A stretch of 64,000 bases of DNA. Source: Hemileia vastatrix (Eukaryota; Basidiomycota; Pucciniomycetes; Pucciniales; Zaghouaniaceae). Both the position numbers and the translations under genes were made by a program. The stretch is from positions 19,861,683 through 19,925,682 of the forward strand of contig JASXTE010000002.1 in NCBI GenBank assembly GCA_030280995.1, written 5' to 3'. The stretch's first letter is position 1; each line of letters starts with the position of its first letter. The notes under the pieces are model-generated. The model was not told the DNA's origin. It did not search any database and was given only the letters and a program-made list of their open reading frames with translations. This document shows, piece by piece, positions 47,085 to 58,976 of the stretch.

Positions 47085-48310
47085 CTATTCCATTAAGTTT
47101 TGATGCTTGAGTTTTTTTTCCTCTTTTTTGGATTTTTCAATACTAAGAGTTAACTCGAACTTCTTCCCCTCCAAATCTTGGACCCGATCATCCTTCTGTA
47201 AGGAGAGCTCGTACTTCCTCTCTTCCAAATCTTGTACTCTTTCATCCCTCCTTAAAGAGAGCTCGTATTTCTTCTTTTCAAAGCTTAGAGTCTCTTTAGC
47301 AATCTCCACTTGTTCTAGAGTGAGAATAAAAATTAACATAAAGTAGAAGAAAAGCAGAGTAAAGTAATAAGAGGTATGATATCAATTACCAGCATCACGT
47401 TTCTCTAAATACTGCTCCATCGAAGAAAAAGGTGTTTGTGATGAAGTATCACTTTTTTGTCTTCTTTGGGAGTGGAAATTTAGACTACTTGAAGCCCTTT
47501 GCTTTTTGTTCAATGTAGCATTTTCCTCCTCATCATTTTCGCTAGCTTCAGACTCAGTTGATTGTGTGTCCTGGGCTTGTTCATCAGTATTTTAAGAAAT
47601 AAGAAAATCTAAGTAAATAAAAAAAAGTATTGATAAGATAAAAGAAAAAAAACAGACCTGAGTTAGATTGGGTTGGGTTAAATCTCCAATAGGATCAATA
47701 GCAAAGCTATCTAGCTTTGTAGAATTTAGAAGAGGGGAGGCTTGAGTGGAGGAAGAGGATGGGAAAAGATTTGCTTCGACATCATGTTCGGAGATAGGAT
47801 CTTCACCATCCAACATGTTTACAGGATTAACATCGGCTCGCTCTCCAAAAATTGCATCCATCTCTTTAAAGTAAGGACATAAAGTTTTAATTTTATTGTC
47901 TATGGATTTTATGCCTTTAGTTATATTGTTGTTGGTAACCCCAAGACCGGTGGAAGATGAAAGAGCCTTTGCCTTCTTGTATTTTTCTCGGTAATGCTTG
48001 AATCGTTCAGAAATCTGTTTAGGCAAAAGATCAATCTTTCCCTTGGTCTTATTCCGTAATTCATTTGCCATTAGAAGATAGCCATTAACTTTTTATGCGG
48101 GAGCCGTCCTACTTTAGTGGCACACTCAGTACCAAAACAAGAATCATAGTTAGATTTGGTTTTCAGCCAGTTGATAAGAATGAGATGGTCATCTTTTTTT
48201 AAATGAACGGTCTTTGATTTCTCGGCTGAGGGGGGGAAAGAGGAAGTAATGGGAATTGAAGAACAACTGGGTGAATGCTGCCTTTGAGAAGATCTAGGAT
48301 GAAGAGACAT
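47085..48310 (-). pseudogene. F: Myb/SANT-like (trihelix) DNA-binding partner protein
   Basis: Second gene of the PIF/Harbinger element; such proteins bind the transposon ends and help import the transposase. ATG at 48310. KKDDHLILINWLKTKSNYD near 48190 is the trihelix start; after a one-base deletion near 48071 it continues MANELRNKTKGKIDLLPKQI, RFKHYREKYKKAKALSSSTG and LCPYFKEMDAIFGER near 47860. Intron 1 starts at 47657 (acceptor unclear, about 47575); intron 2 is 47315-47390. The last exon (47314-47085) is a coiled coil of 18-residue repeats (KYELSLRRDERVQDLEER). Only the single frameshift breaks it. Confidence 0.72.
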
Positions 48311-48589
48311 GTTATTATAAATGAAGATGAAAAGGAGCAGAAACAAGCAGATGAGATATCAAGATTAAAAGGAGCATAATCAAAGAGAAGAAATGAGGAG
48401 AAATTCTGAGTGGATGGGATGAGAATGGGAGTGCACAGCAAGGTAGAAGGAATATGCAGAGAGTAGTTCAAGATGTGGTTATGGCAGAAAGTAGGTCAAG
48501 ATGTGGTTATGACAGAAGGTTTTCCAAGATGTGGTTATGAAAAATTGAGTAAAAAAATGTTGGATAAGAGGTGAAAATTGACACGTAAA

Positions 48590-48709
48590 GTGTCTAATAA
48601 CCCAATAATTAGCAAAAATAATTGCGGAAGATAATTGGGGTATAAGGATTTTTATCCGCAATTAATTTAATTGCTGATCCCTGAGCATTGATACCCCCTA
48701 ATAATTAAT
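48590..48709. repeat. Element F right terminal inverted repeat
   Basis: Ends GATCCCTGAGCATTGATACC then CCCTAA, nearly identical to the K1 end at 8895. Shared inner blocks: CGGAAGATAATTGGGGTATA and ATCCGCAATTAATT. It lies upstream of the Myb-like gene, so transposase and Myb gene point towards each other between the ends. Confidence 0.75.
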
Positions 48710-49150
48710 TTAAAATATAATAAATTTGTATCATAAGTACATTTTGAATACACATGATAAATAATTATTTTTTATGAAATATACATTGAGATTTAATATT
48801 TCATTTATATATAAAGTGAATATTCTTTGAGTGTGCATGATTTATATGCAGTATACATGAATTTTGATTATTTCATATAGTGTATGGAACATATAGTATG
48901 TCTTTTTTAAAATGTACAATATTCTTCAGAATTGAAAAAACAATAAGTAATTTTTATTTATTCTTGATGTCATGATTTCAAGGCAGGAAAAAAGAGAGAA
49001 AGGCCACAAGAGTTTTCAAAAAATTTACTTGAAAATTTTTAATTAATTCCTGCCCCTACAAGATTACTTCACTGATTACTTCAGGAAACCTGAGAAATGA
49101 CTTGCCTAAAAGTTCTCTTTTTTCTTCCCCTGTGCTTATAAATATAACAC
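48710..49150. other. AT-rich spacer
   Basis: No coding frame and no repeat family recognised. Confidence 0.4.
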
Positions 49151-49530
49151 TTTTATATAACACTTTATAAATTTTATTCAACAACACATCTAAATATACT
49201 TATAGGGAATCATTGTAAAGTTCTCAACTTCAGGGACTTTATTTTAAAACTTTTTCACAAAAATATAAATGTTTCAATTATTTAAATAAATTTTCTTGTT
49301 CAACATCACTGTTGTATCTCTTCACCTAAATTAAAAGAACACTGAATCTTCATCTCAAAATCATTAATATAAAATAGTCAACTGGTCTTACCTTATCAAG
49401 TAGAACTTATAGCTTAGTTAATTGAGAGATCTTATTTTACTTAAAGGGATAGAGTTTTTTTTCTTTTTATCCAACTCCCTTTGATTGTGCTTACAGCAAA
49501 GCAACTTTGAGAATCTTTCTATGCTGTATG
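49151..49530 (+). repeat. LTR-like fragment related to LTRs E and H
   Basis: The end segment TTTATCCAACTCCCTTTGAT then TGCTTACAGCAAAGC is the inverted counterpart of the H edge at 54140-54180 and of the E edge at 6620-6660. Limits are uncertain; the LTR start is not found. Confidence 0.45.
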
Positions 49531-49559
49531 CTAGTGATTTGAGAAAAGTAAGTGTTGGA

Positions 49560-50740
49560 TATAGTGGGAGGTGTTTCTACTTCTTCATCTTCATAGAACT
49601 CTAACCATTAATCTTTGAGGTCAGTGAGTTGGTGTTGAATTTTACTGAAACACACTATAAAGCTGATCACTTCCTCCATATCAGATTTATTTCTAAGAAG
49701 AATTCTTAATTACCTTAAGCTGGAAAAACAACCTTTCAAGATTCCAATAGAATTTTCAATGTGGACTCTTGACTTTTCCAAATGATTTTTGAAATGGGTA
49801 ATTTTACTGTCTTCAGATGCTGCTCCTCAAAAATTAGGAAGTACATACTTCTTATTCACATAAGCAGAGTCTTTCAGAAGATGATGATCTTCAACAAAGA
49901 ATTTTTAAGGTTCTTTTGAAATTTGCATTCTTTGAAAGATGTAGGAATCATGAAATTATCTAGGATAGCCAGCAAAGAAAGATATAAATTTTTTGTTGAT
50001 GTCACATATAAGCTGGATGGAAATTGAATATCTATAGAGAAGATATAGTTGCTTGTTTTAGTATGAAAAGAAAGAATGTATTTAAAAATAAGCTATCTCT
50101 TTTTTTGGTCAGATTAATTTTTTTCACCTTGAGAATGTTTGTGACTCAAAAAAATAGTAGTACCATCAACAAAACTAATACATCCTAGGAAACACTCTGC
50201 TTGCATAACCTGAGATGATTCAAGTCATTCTTCTTTAGTTGCTCATGTGAGAGGTTTAGATTCCAAGGATTTAATAGCAGTTTTGCATCATTTTTTATAA
50301 GTTTTAACAGAGCCATACCATAAACTAAAGACATTTTCCAAAAAATTCAAGGTAGCTCTGTTGCCATTGGAACCCAAACAACATAGTGTGATGGCCAATT
50401 AAAATTAAGGATAAAATTGTGGTTTTTGAGAATTATTGTGAAATATGGGGTGGTCCCAAATATGCTCAAGAAATTTGATGAAAAATTTATGAGAAGTCCT
50501 GAACAATTTTCTAAACCTGGGTAAAAATAGGTTAAGAAGTGTTTGGATGGTGTACTTAAGGGTATGAAGCACTTGAGGCTTTCTTGGAAGAAGGTAATTT
50601 TTACTGGCCATTTTTGATAAAAAATGAAAATCTTCTTCAAGATCAGGTTCAGAATTGCAATCAGAGTCCAAGAGTAGATCAAGGGCTATGAAATTCATTG
50701 ATTGATGTAGGTTATTATGATTTGAAAGAAAGGAATACAT
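49560..50740 (-). pseudogene. L: HARBI1-like transposase, decayed
   Basis: ATG at 50740. N-part similar to K1 (SHKFFIKFLEHIWDHPIFHN), then LCCLGSNGNRATLNFLENVF near 50360. First catalytic Asp in DGTTIFLSHK near 50160; SIQLICDINKKFISFFAGYP near 50000; second Asp in LLKDSAYVNKKYVLPNF near 49880; Glu in IENSIGILKGCFSSLR near 49760. Numerous stops and frameshifts. Older than K1 and G by this measure. Confidence 0.8.
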
Positions 50741-53455
50741 GACTCTTAGATGGTATAAAAATGTAAATGATGTACAATGTTTTGAGCTATAAAGTTTTAT
50801 CCTGTGGAGTTCTGTTTATGAATGGGATGATGCTAAAAATAAGTGAATTGGGAATTCATGGTGAAATCAGAACTTTTTGTTGATAAAGTGCAGAGTTGAG
50901 TGAAATAAGTGACTTATTTCACTTTTTGAAATCCACCAGGGTTAGGGCTAGTGTGTCTCAGAGATCCACACTTAGATAAGTGCAGATTTTCCAGAAGTGA
51001 CAACCCTAATGTGATGCATTAGGAAAGTGTCCTTCTCAGAAACGTATTTTCTTTCAGGTGAATAATTTAGGTACTATGTAAGAGAAAGATGAGATTATCT
51101 AAATTCCATGATATTTGATTTTAGGTTAAGCACAAAATAGAAGATACCCTAGACTTTTTCAGAATTTTTAACTTGAATGACTGATAGATTCTGAGAAGGA
51201 CACTTTTATAAGGTATATCATCTGGATATTCTATGTAAACAGTGTATATTCTATAAATTTGAAAAAAAATTCACAATGGCTGGACATCCTTCAGATGGAC
51301 ACTTTAGGAACTGTATATGAAATGAGCTCTTTTACTAGCTTTGGTACTTGGGATTTGACTAACCATAAAAGTGAAGTTTTTCAGCCTTTTTCAAAAGCTT
51401 CCACTTGAAGGACTGTCCCTCACTGACAAAGACACTTTTATAGATCATGTCATCTACTTATTATATGTGTAAAGTTGCATTTTTAAAGCATTATTAAATT
51501 TTTCTTCTTGGAAATAGACTGTCCTTCAAATGAACACTTTTGACCAAGTCTATGACACCTTCATTTTTATGGTAGGCAATATTCAAGTGGCAAGACTACT
51601 AAAAAATCTCATGTGACATAAGTTAGATAAGTGTCCACCTGAATGATGTTGCACTAATGAGAAAGAAAGTTTTCATAATTTTATAAAAACATGTTGCACA
51701 AATTTAAAGCCTGAATGGTATTCATTTTAAAAATATTCCTCTTCCTAGTTATAATTTCTCTGCTAAAAAATTGGTGCCTTTACTAGATAATCCAGATTAT
51801 CTCTTTAAATTCAAATTCTTACTGCACTTAAGCTATAATTACATTCCAGGCATCTTTAGCTGACTTGGGGTGTCATATTTGAAGTGGGAATTATAGATAG
51901 AGAGTTCTATAGCACTAAGCTATAGAAACAATTGGAAATGGGTTGGTTCTCCTTTCTAAAGCTAATTTAAAAAATAGGCACCTTCCACTCTAATTTATAA
52001 GACAGTGATGAAAATTATGTAATTGTGGTGGGAGAAAAGAAGAGTAAAAATAAGTTTCTATAAGAGACTAAAAAAAATAATATATTTTAATATAAGTAAT
52101 CCTACTGCTGGCTAGATCTATTCTCAGTAAGTGCTAGTATTCTCAGTATCTCCCACTGTGAAGCACTCTCTCTAATACTATTCTTATTGTAGCAATAGAA
52201 CAACTCTACACCACTCCTTCTGGCTATGTACACCTGTTATGCACAAAAAAAATATAATATATATTTAATTTTTTCATCTCTAATCTAATTTTTCTATCTA
52301 AAAACTCTCTCTCTCCTTTTTAAAGAGTGAGCTCTCTTTTATATACCCTTTATTTTTAGAACCCTTCCCTAACACTCTTTTTCCCTACTAGTTATCCTAC
52401 ATAATTTCAGTGCTAATCTAAGTGTATCAATCTGTAAAATAATTATCTCATTTATCTAAGTACAGTTTTAGCATAAGTATATTCTAATACTGTATAAAGC
52501 ATTTTTTGAAAAATAAAATATTAGCACCTTACAATACACATACCCTGCCCTTCCTGAGATCCTCAGATTCATAATAACTACTGTACTTCCTTCTGTGTTT
52601 ACTATGTGAAACATGTGCTTGCTTTGTTTGAGCATCTACTAATTGTGAAATCCTCAGCACTGAGTAAGTATCTTTCCCTATCTAGAGTCTTACCTCTACT
52701 TTCTTATCATAAAGCGCTGCATATTTGGATTTTTTTCAATTGCCTTATTTTTCTAGCACAATGTTTGATTATCCTTACAGAATTCTAACTGTGATGGGTA
52801 TCTGTAGAATTATATCTAAGTTCTGTTGTGCTTATCTAAGTGTGAGACCTATACCATCACTTGATGCTGATTCCTAAGCCTATACTATATCTTTAGTGCT
52901 AGCCACAATTACCTCAATTACATACCATGCTCTTGCTCTATAGTCCAGTATGCACTTTCCTGTAACTTTTATTCTCTGAGGCTTGTATTTCCATACTACC
53001 CTAAATAAACTGTTCACAGATAGTCTTCTTCTTTTTTCCACACATTTGAAGACCACTTTTTTGTGCTTTCTGAAAGCTGAGACATTTTCCGCATTACTAT
53101 GAGATGTGTACCCCACTGTTGCTAAAAAGGTCACCTCAAAAATGAATACTATCTATGATTAAATTAGATATGTACTTTAGAGACTTAAATAATATTGTAC
53201 ATTAAAATTAGTGCTTAAATTTTTCTCAGACTGGGTCAAAATGATTTTTAAAGTAATGTTGATACTCTTCTCAAACTTGATTTAAGTCAGGTTAAATTGG
53301 TGTTCAATATATAACAAATTTTATTTCAATCTATTTTCATCTGATTCTTCATAAGTGTCCTAAAATAGTCCTGAATATTTCACAACCATTACTCATCCAT
53401 TTCTAAGTGGGGGTATTGCTAGCAGTTCACCTACAAATTTCCTGTGGTCTCTAAA
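50741..53455. other. Non-coding stretch with degenerate repeats
   Basis: No supported gene. At 50990-51660 a motif of the type GACACTTTTATAAGGTATAT recurs, directly and inverted (AAGTGTCCTTCTCAG), at irregular spacing. An 84-codon minus frame at 52880-53134 lacks an ATG and resembles nothing known. Confidence 0.45.
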
Positions 53456-53535
53456 ATAGAGGGTATCAAATTTAGAAATCTTTTTTTAAAGTACCTCTTT
53501 CTTCCACCAAATCAGGATATTTTACTTAGTGTGTA
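53456..53535. mobile_element. Half MITE of the 10.5-kb family, inverted
   Basis: GAGGGTATCAAATTTAGAAA and the following TTCTTCCACCAAATCAGGAT match the inverted right half of the MITE at 10768-10965. The other end is missing. Confidence 0.55.
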
Positions 53536-53539
53536 GTGT

Positions 53540-53815
53540 AAGATCAGAAAAAAATATAAGAAAATTAAGCACAAGAAAAATAAGTGTGAGAAATGTAAGT
53601 GTAAGAAAAACTTTTTGCAACCATGGGAATTTTTTTCAGAAAAAAATAGTAAAAAAATAGTAAAAAATTTTAAAAAATAAGAATTATTCTTTTAAAAAAA
53701 TAATTTTTAAAAAAAATTCCCATCATTACAAGATATTTTTCTTGTACTTATTTTTCTCACACATATTTTCCTTACACATATTTTAAGTAAACATATTTTT
53801 TTACACATATTTTTC
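53540..53815. repeat. Imperfect long inverted repeat (hairpin)
   Basis: Left arm with AAAAATAAGTGTGAGAAATG and CATGGGAATTTTTTTC; right arm with AAAAAAATTCCCATCA and TTATTTTTCTCACACATATT. The centre is near 53685. MITE-like, no coding capacity. Confidence 0.65.
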
Positions 53816-54118
53816 TGTCTTATGTCCCTTCCTATGATATCCTCAATATGTGCATGAATATCACCATTAGGAATATCTAAAATGGTGCATAGTGTCTAGA
53901 AGTAAAAGCTACACTAGTGATCTGAAGAGAAACCAATAGTGAGACTGAAATTTTAACAGAAATGAGGGAGGACTTGTATGAAACACCCCTCTCATTTATT
54001 TCTGGTGAATATCTTGAATAGATTATGAGAAAATAATGTATGTCCATTTCTTTTCACCTCTTCACCACATACAGATTAAATACTGCCACCTATTTTCTTT
54101 TCCCACAATGGACTATAA
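53816..54118. other. Spacer; decayed inner edge of element H
   Basis: Right next to LTR H the minus strand reads TTATAGTCCATTGTGGG, a decayed version of E's primer binding site. Nothing else recognised. Confidence 0.4.
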
Positions 54119-55815
54119 TGTGGTAGAATGACTCTTACAGTTTCTTTGCTTTAAGCAGAATCCAAGGGAGTTGGATAAACAAGAAAAAACCTTTTCCCTT
54201 TAAATTTAAAGTGAGTATTAAATTAACTAGGCTTAAATTTCTAATTGATAAGGAAAATACTTGCTGAAAATTTAATTTTTTTCTTTTGAGATGGTTTATA
54301 GTCTTTGTGTTAAGAAAAATAACATAAATGTACCAAAAAGTTGTACCAGAGAAAAGATATTTAAATGATAGAATTTATATATTTTTGCATTTTTTTTGAA
54401 AATAATTTTAAATTTGAGTTCCCAAGGAAGTGACCTTTTCAATGTTACCCTACATGTATATATTAATAAAGTGTTATGCAAAATAATAGTTATTTTAAAT
54501 AAAATGTTAATATTTATAAAAGTGGCTATAATACTTCAATGTTATGTAAAAAATGGTTGTTATATGCATTATTGGTTGTTAACCTTAATTATTGATACTC
54601 TACATACATTATTAAATTTTTTTATGTCACACAGCATAACAGTTGCATAATTGTCAGCTAGTAACTTATTGAACATAATTAAACTGGTCTGATTAAAATA
54701 TTTACTAAAATATTAAAACAATTAATTATTAAAATATTATAATATTAATATTTATAATTCCTTAAGTATTATATTATGTGTAAATAATATAATATAATAG
54801 TAAAATAATTTTAATAGTTATTAAATTTGTTTTAAAATTACACAAACACTTTATTTTAATTATTAAAATTTGATTTCATTTTTATAAAAAACTAATTACA
54901 TCAATAAAAACATAAAAATAAATTAAATAAACTATGGCAAAGTTGTAGATCTAAGTCCATGTGATTACTGGGACTCAGACCTTGCTTGAAGTCAGCTAGA
55001 GGAGGGCCAGGGAGAGCAAGGAAAGAGGCTTTGGTATTTCCTTTGAACTTTAAGTGATAGTTTAACTTTGTTGTTTATTAAACTTAAACTTAAAATATCT
55101 TAATTTTATTAGATTATAATTATTTTATTAAAACTTAATTTTATCATTCAATTTATCTTTTAATTAATTTTATATTAAAACTTAATTTCACTTATCAATG
55201 ATTTTGTTGACTTCAACAAAATCCACATTGTATTAGAATTTTCTATAAAAGGGGTTCTTTTATGTTGTTTTAGTATCATCTCTTTCTGAATTATTTTAAA
55301 TCTATTTAAATTATATAAAAATAACTTACAGTAATTATACAAATAATTTATTTACAATTAAATCATTTATTTGAAATTATAACTATTTAATGTGAAGAAA
55401 TAAAAGACAGATTTTATTATTAAATTACTATTAAAGTATTCTCAACCTTTCTATCTTATCAACATTATATTATCCTGAAAACTACGTAAAATTACATACT
55501 CATCAACTGTATAAGCCAACAATAATGGTTGTGTAATTAATACATAACAATCATTATTGATTGCTAGGGGGCTTCATGATGGTTATGTATTTATTGTGCA
55601 ACCGTTACACAAATTTTATGAATTTTTTATGTCTTGTGGTGTAACAAAAAGTTTTGGTAGTGAAAGTTGAGTTTCCCAGTCCTGCTATGCATATCCAAGT
55701 CACATGTCCCAGATCTCCTTCCAGACATGTCCCAGGTCACTTATAACCACCAAATGAATGTCCAACATTAATTTCCATACGCTTTTGGTGCCTTACTAAA
55801 CTTCAGAATACCACA
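54119..55815 (-). repeat. LTR H, split by a solo LTR
   Basis: Minus-strand LTR with TGTGGTATTCTG at 55815 and CATTCTACCACA at 54119; inverted ends TGTGGTA/TACCACA. Related to LTR E through the edge motifs. Without the nested solo LTR and its duplicated site it is about 822 bp. No coding internal region is recognised to its left. Flank 55816-55820 is ATGTG. Confidence 0.7.
54652..55521 (+). repeat. Solo LTR (870 bp) inside LTR H
   Basis: Begins TGTCAGCT and ends AAGCCAACA; flanked by the 5-bp duplication ATAAT at 54647-54651 and 55522-55526. TATA box TTCTATAAAAGGGG at about 55241, like those of LTRs B and C. Confidence 0.88.
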
Positions 55816-55924
55816 ATGTGACATCCCACAATTCTCCATCCCTATCCCCAATAAAATAACTAGGTTGAACACTTTCTTCTTCAAAAAAGAGCTTCACGGA
55901 GATTTTAGAAATGGAAATCAAAAG

Positions 55925-56020
55925 AAAAAAAGCTGTTGTCACCTGCTAGAAGGTGCCTCCCACCGATTTAACAACCATAGTCCAGTCAGGCCTAAGAACC
56001 TTCTAGCAGGTGCCTTTTTT
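55925..56020. mobile_element. Short hairpin repeat (about 90 bp)
   Basis: Inverted ends CACCTGCTAGAAGGTGCC and AACCTTCTAGCAGGTGCC. The same core occurs singly at 59836 (GGCACCTGCTAGTAGGT) and 60635 (ACTTGCTAGTAGATGCC). MITE-like. Confidence 0.6.
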
Positions 56021-56383
56021 TTTCCTGGTGAATAGATATGAATAAAGTGAATAGTACCTGGGGAATTTATCTGCACGAAGTCAGCGTAAGAACAAAAAGA
56101 AAAGATTGTAACGTTAAAGAGAACTAGAAACAATATTTAGATAAACAGCATTAGATATAAAATAGTAGAGAAGTAGCTTTAAGAGATATATGGCCTGAGT
56201 CTGGACATCACTTCCAACGGAGGATTGATTTGCCCTGACACAGTGCTAGTTTATAATTATTCCAATATTATTTTTGGTATAATTCAACTGAAAAAAATAA
56301 CATCTTTCCTTTCAATCCAGAAGCCCAAAAAATTACTTTGCTCCATTTGGATAATAATATTGAAGTATTAATTTGAAGCTACA

Positions 56384-58292
56384 TTATTTACTTGGCATCT
56401 GTAGCTGTTCAAGCTTCCTTTTTTGACCTATTTTATTTTTGACTAATTTTGCGCTTCCCGATTTCTCATTGGGAAGCTCTAAGCCACTCAAAACAGAGAA
56501 TTTCAAACCTCCTAGATCGCTGGTTACCATTTTATGGTAAAATCTATCTGCCTTTAAGTATTTTGCCTGATAATACATCTTGAGTTGATTTTGAAACAAA
56601 TTCTGAAAATCCAAATCTACTGTTTCAATACGGGAGTAATCAGTAATGGTTGGTAGTCTATGGAAAAGATTTGGAAAAATTGTTTTATGTATTGTTGTCA
56701 CATAATTACGGAAGTATTTTGTGGTTCTTTTTCCCCATCTTAATTTTCCTGCAAGGATAACAAAGAAAATACTTCGATACCGGACCTGATCATTGGAAAT
56801 GATTGCAGGAAACGTTTTCGGGGATAATATATATGTTGAGGGATATTTAGCAAGTGATGCAATATACGTCTTGGAGGTTTGAAGAAGCCAATCCCCTATG
56901 AGAACCTCAAGACTTTCATAAATGTCACGCCTTTTCTGCTGTGTGAGAGACCCAAAAGTGGAGAATTTCAAAAATTGTTCAATAAAATCAATACAGCGTA
57001 TCGCGACGCTTGCATCAAGACCTTGTTCCATAAAGCGCAGTGTTCCACTATAAGCCCTCCAATAAATAATATCATCACCTTTAAAAACAGAGTCAAGAAG
57101 AGAAAATAACTCTAATCTAATAGAGATCTTTTGTATATTTTTAAAAAGCATTAGTTGAGCATTTATGAACTTTGTTACACTCCTGTGCCTTCTAGGTATT
57201 TGATGGACGAAATCTGCTATCCCTTCATAAAAAATCTTATAAATTCCAAAAGGGCCTCTTTCGTAGGAAAGTTTCTTTTTTGTTGGCTTAAATGAAAACC
57301 TGTAATTCGACATTTGAAATAGTATTTTCACATTCTTTTGCAGCTTTCCAATTATAAAATCAGATGACTCGCCGCTCACTTCCTCCCAATCCTTCGGTAG
57401 CTCTGATAACATTTTCTCACACTCTTGAATCAGTGATTGATGGTTATTAGTCAAGCCCAGATGAGAACGCATGTAATGTGTTAATATATGAAGATGCGCT
57501 TTATTTTCGAAATTCCACCCTATCTCATCATCCGCTTCTGCTTTTGCTTTCAGTTTTTTATTTGGTTTAGACTTTACATCTAGCAAGATTTTAGAAGTAG
57601 AACTACTTTTGAGCTTCAATGTAAGATCCAGCGCCTCTACATGCTGAGCTTTGCGTTCAGAACGATACATAGCCACGTTTAGATTACCATTTGGGTTGTA
57701 AGAATGCTTCATAGCAGCTAGCGAGGCTGCTGCTTCTTTCCTAGCATCTTTGTCCTGAACCGTAGGATTAACTTTTTATTTGATTCTTTAAAGATGGAAA
57801 TAACTAACCCAGTGATGATTTGCTTTGTTATTGTGCCATTCAGCTGAATGCGGTAGTGGACTTTCTGAAGAATGCCAAACTTCTGAAGGCGATAAAGATG
57901 ATGAGATTTCCTGGCTGCGTTGCATGATGATTTCTTGAGTGTCATAGCTACCCTAAAATAATAGATCGCAGCATCATAAGCAATTTAAAGCTTCATTCTC
58001 TGTCTTTTTTTGTTACATAACTCACCGGGTTTTCGCTTGTGATTGAATAATCCTTAGAATTCCGAGTCTGTTCCGGAAGAGAATCTGTTTTTTGATGCTT
58101 ACTTCTTCTGGTTTCCGCATCCCAATAATATGGAGGAGTATTTGCATAGGATTCTAACTCATTACTTGAAGGTTGCGATGTCAACACTTTATCTGTATGC
58201 CCCCCTACCTGAATAATATTTTTACCATTTGAAGGTTTTGCATCGCTGAAAACTACTTGAAGTAATTGTGTTGTAAGGAAAAAAATTAACAT
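56384..58292 (-). CDS. Secreted orphan protein, three exons, 593 residues
   Basis: Join 58292-58026, 57952-57809, 57754-56384, all in frame. Intron 1 (58025-57953) has donor GTGAGT and acceptor TTTTAG; intron 2 (57808-57755) has GTTAGT and TTCAG. The ATG at 58292 opens a clear signal peptide (MLIFFLTTQLLQVVFS, likely cut before DAKP). The mature N-part (about 120 residues) is polar and Ser/Asn-rich. The 456-residue exon 3 product is basic and helix-rich (HLHILTHYMRSHLGLTNNHQ, PRRHRSVTKFINAQLM) and ends in a Lys-rich tail. No known domain is recognised. With secretion signal and no family it is an effector candidate, by inference only. There are no stops or frameshifts, unlike everything to its left. 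Confidence 0.78.
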
Positions 58293-58963
58293 AATATTTT
58301 GTGAACGACTCAAGCGGAAGATTTTTACTGCAATTTAATCTTTTATCAACTCAATAAAGAAAATTTTGTGGGAAAGAGTAAAAGACGTTTCTCAAAGTAA
58401 AGAATTTCAATTTCCTTCGCTGTAAAGTTTCAAGCTGTTGAAGCAATGTTCTAAATAACCCACTAAGGAGCTCAGAAAAGTCTTGATTTGAGTTTATTAA
58501 ATTGATCTTGCTTAGTTTGAAATCAAAAATTTTGCACTAATTCAACAAGGGAAACAGTTCTTCATTCGTAGGACATAATTTTAAGTGAAAACGAGGCGGA
58601 AACCCTGTTTGGAAAAGAAGATCAACCGTCTCACTAATCCTTCAGTGATTCGGTGCCTTGATTTGAGGTGAAGTATCACCTGATTTTGATTTTGAATTGA
58701 TTTGAGGAATCTTCTGCTCAACCGTTGGGAGTAGATATTAGGCTTCATGTTTGTAACGAATCTGCTTCAATGGAATAATAGTTGAGTTAACAAAATAAGT
58801 CAGAAGAGAGAAAAGATGCCGTCACACTAGTAGAAATAAAGGAAATAAATAGAAAAATAAAAGAGATAAGTAAAGAATAAACGATGAAGTGTTGTAAAGA
58901 CAGAAAGTAAGTAAAAAGAGTTAGAATAGGAGATGCCAATAAGTGAACAGAGGGATCTCCTTT

Positions 58964-58976
58964 TTATAGTAAATTA
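58964..58976 (-). promoter_or_regulatory. Possible TATA box of the secreted gene
   Basis: Minus strand reads ACTATAAAAAGG, about 680 bp upstream of the ATG. It is the only TATA-like string seen there; distance implies a long 5' leader or an unseen leader intron. Confidence 0.25.
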
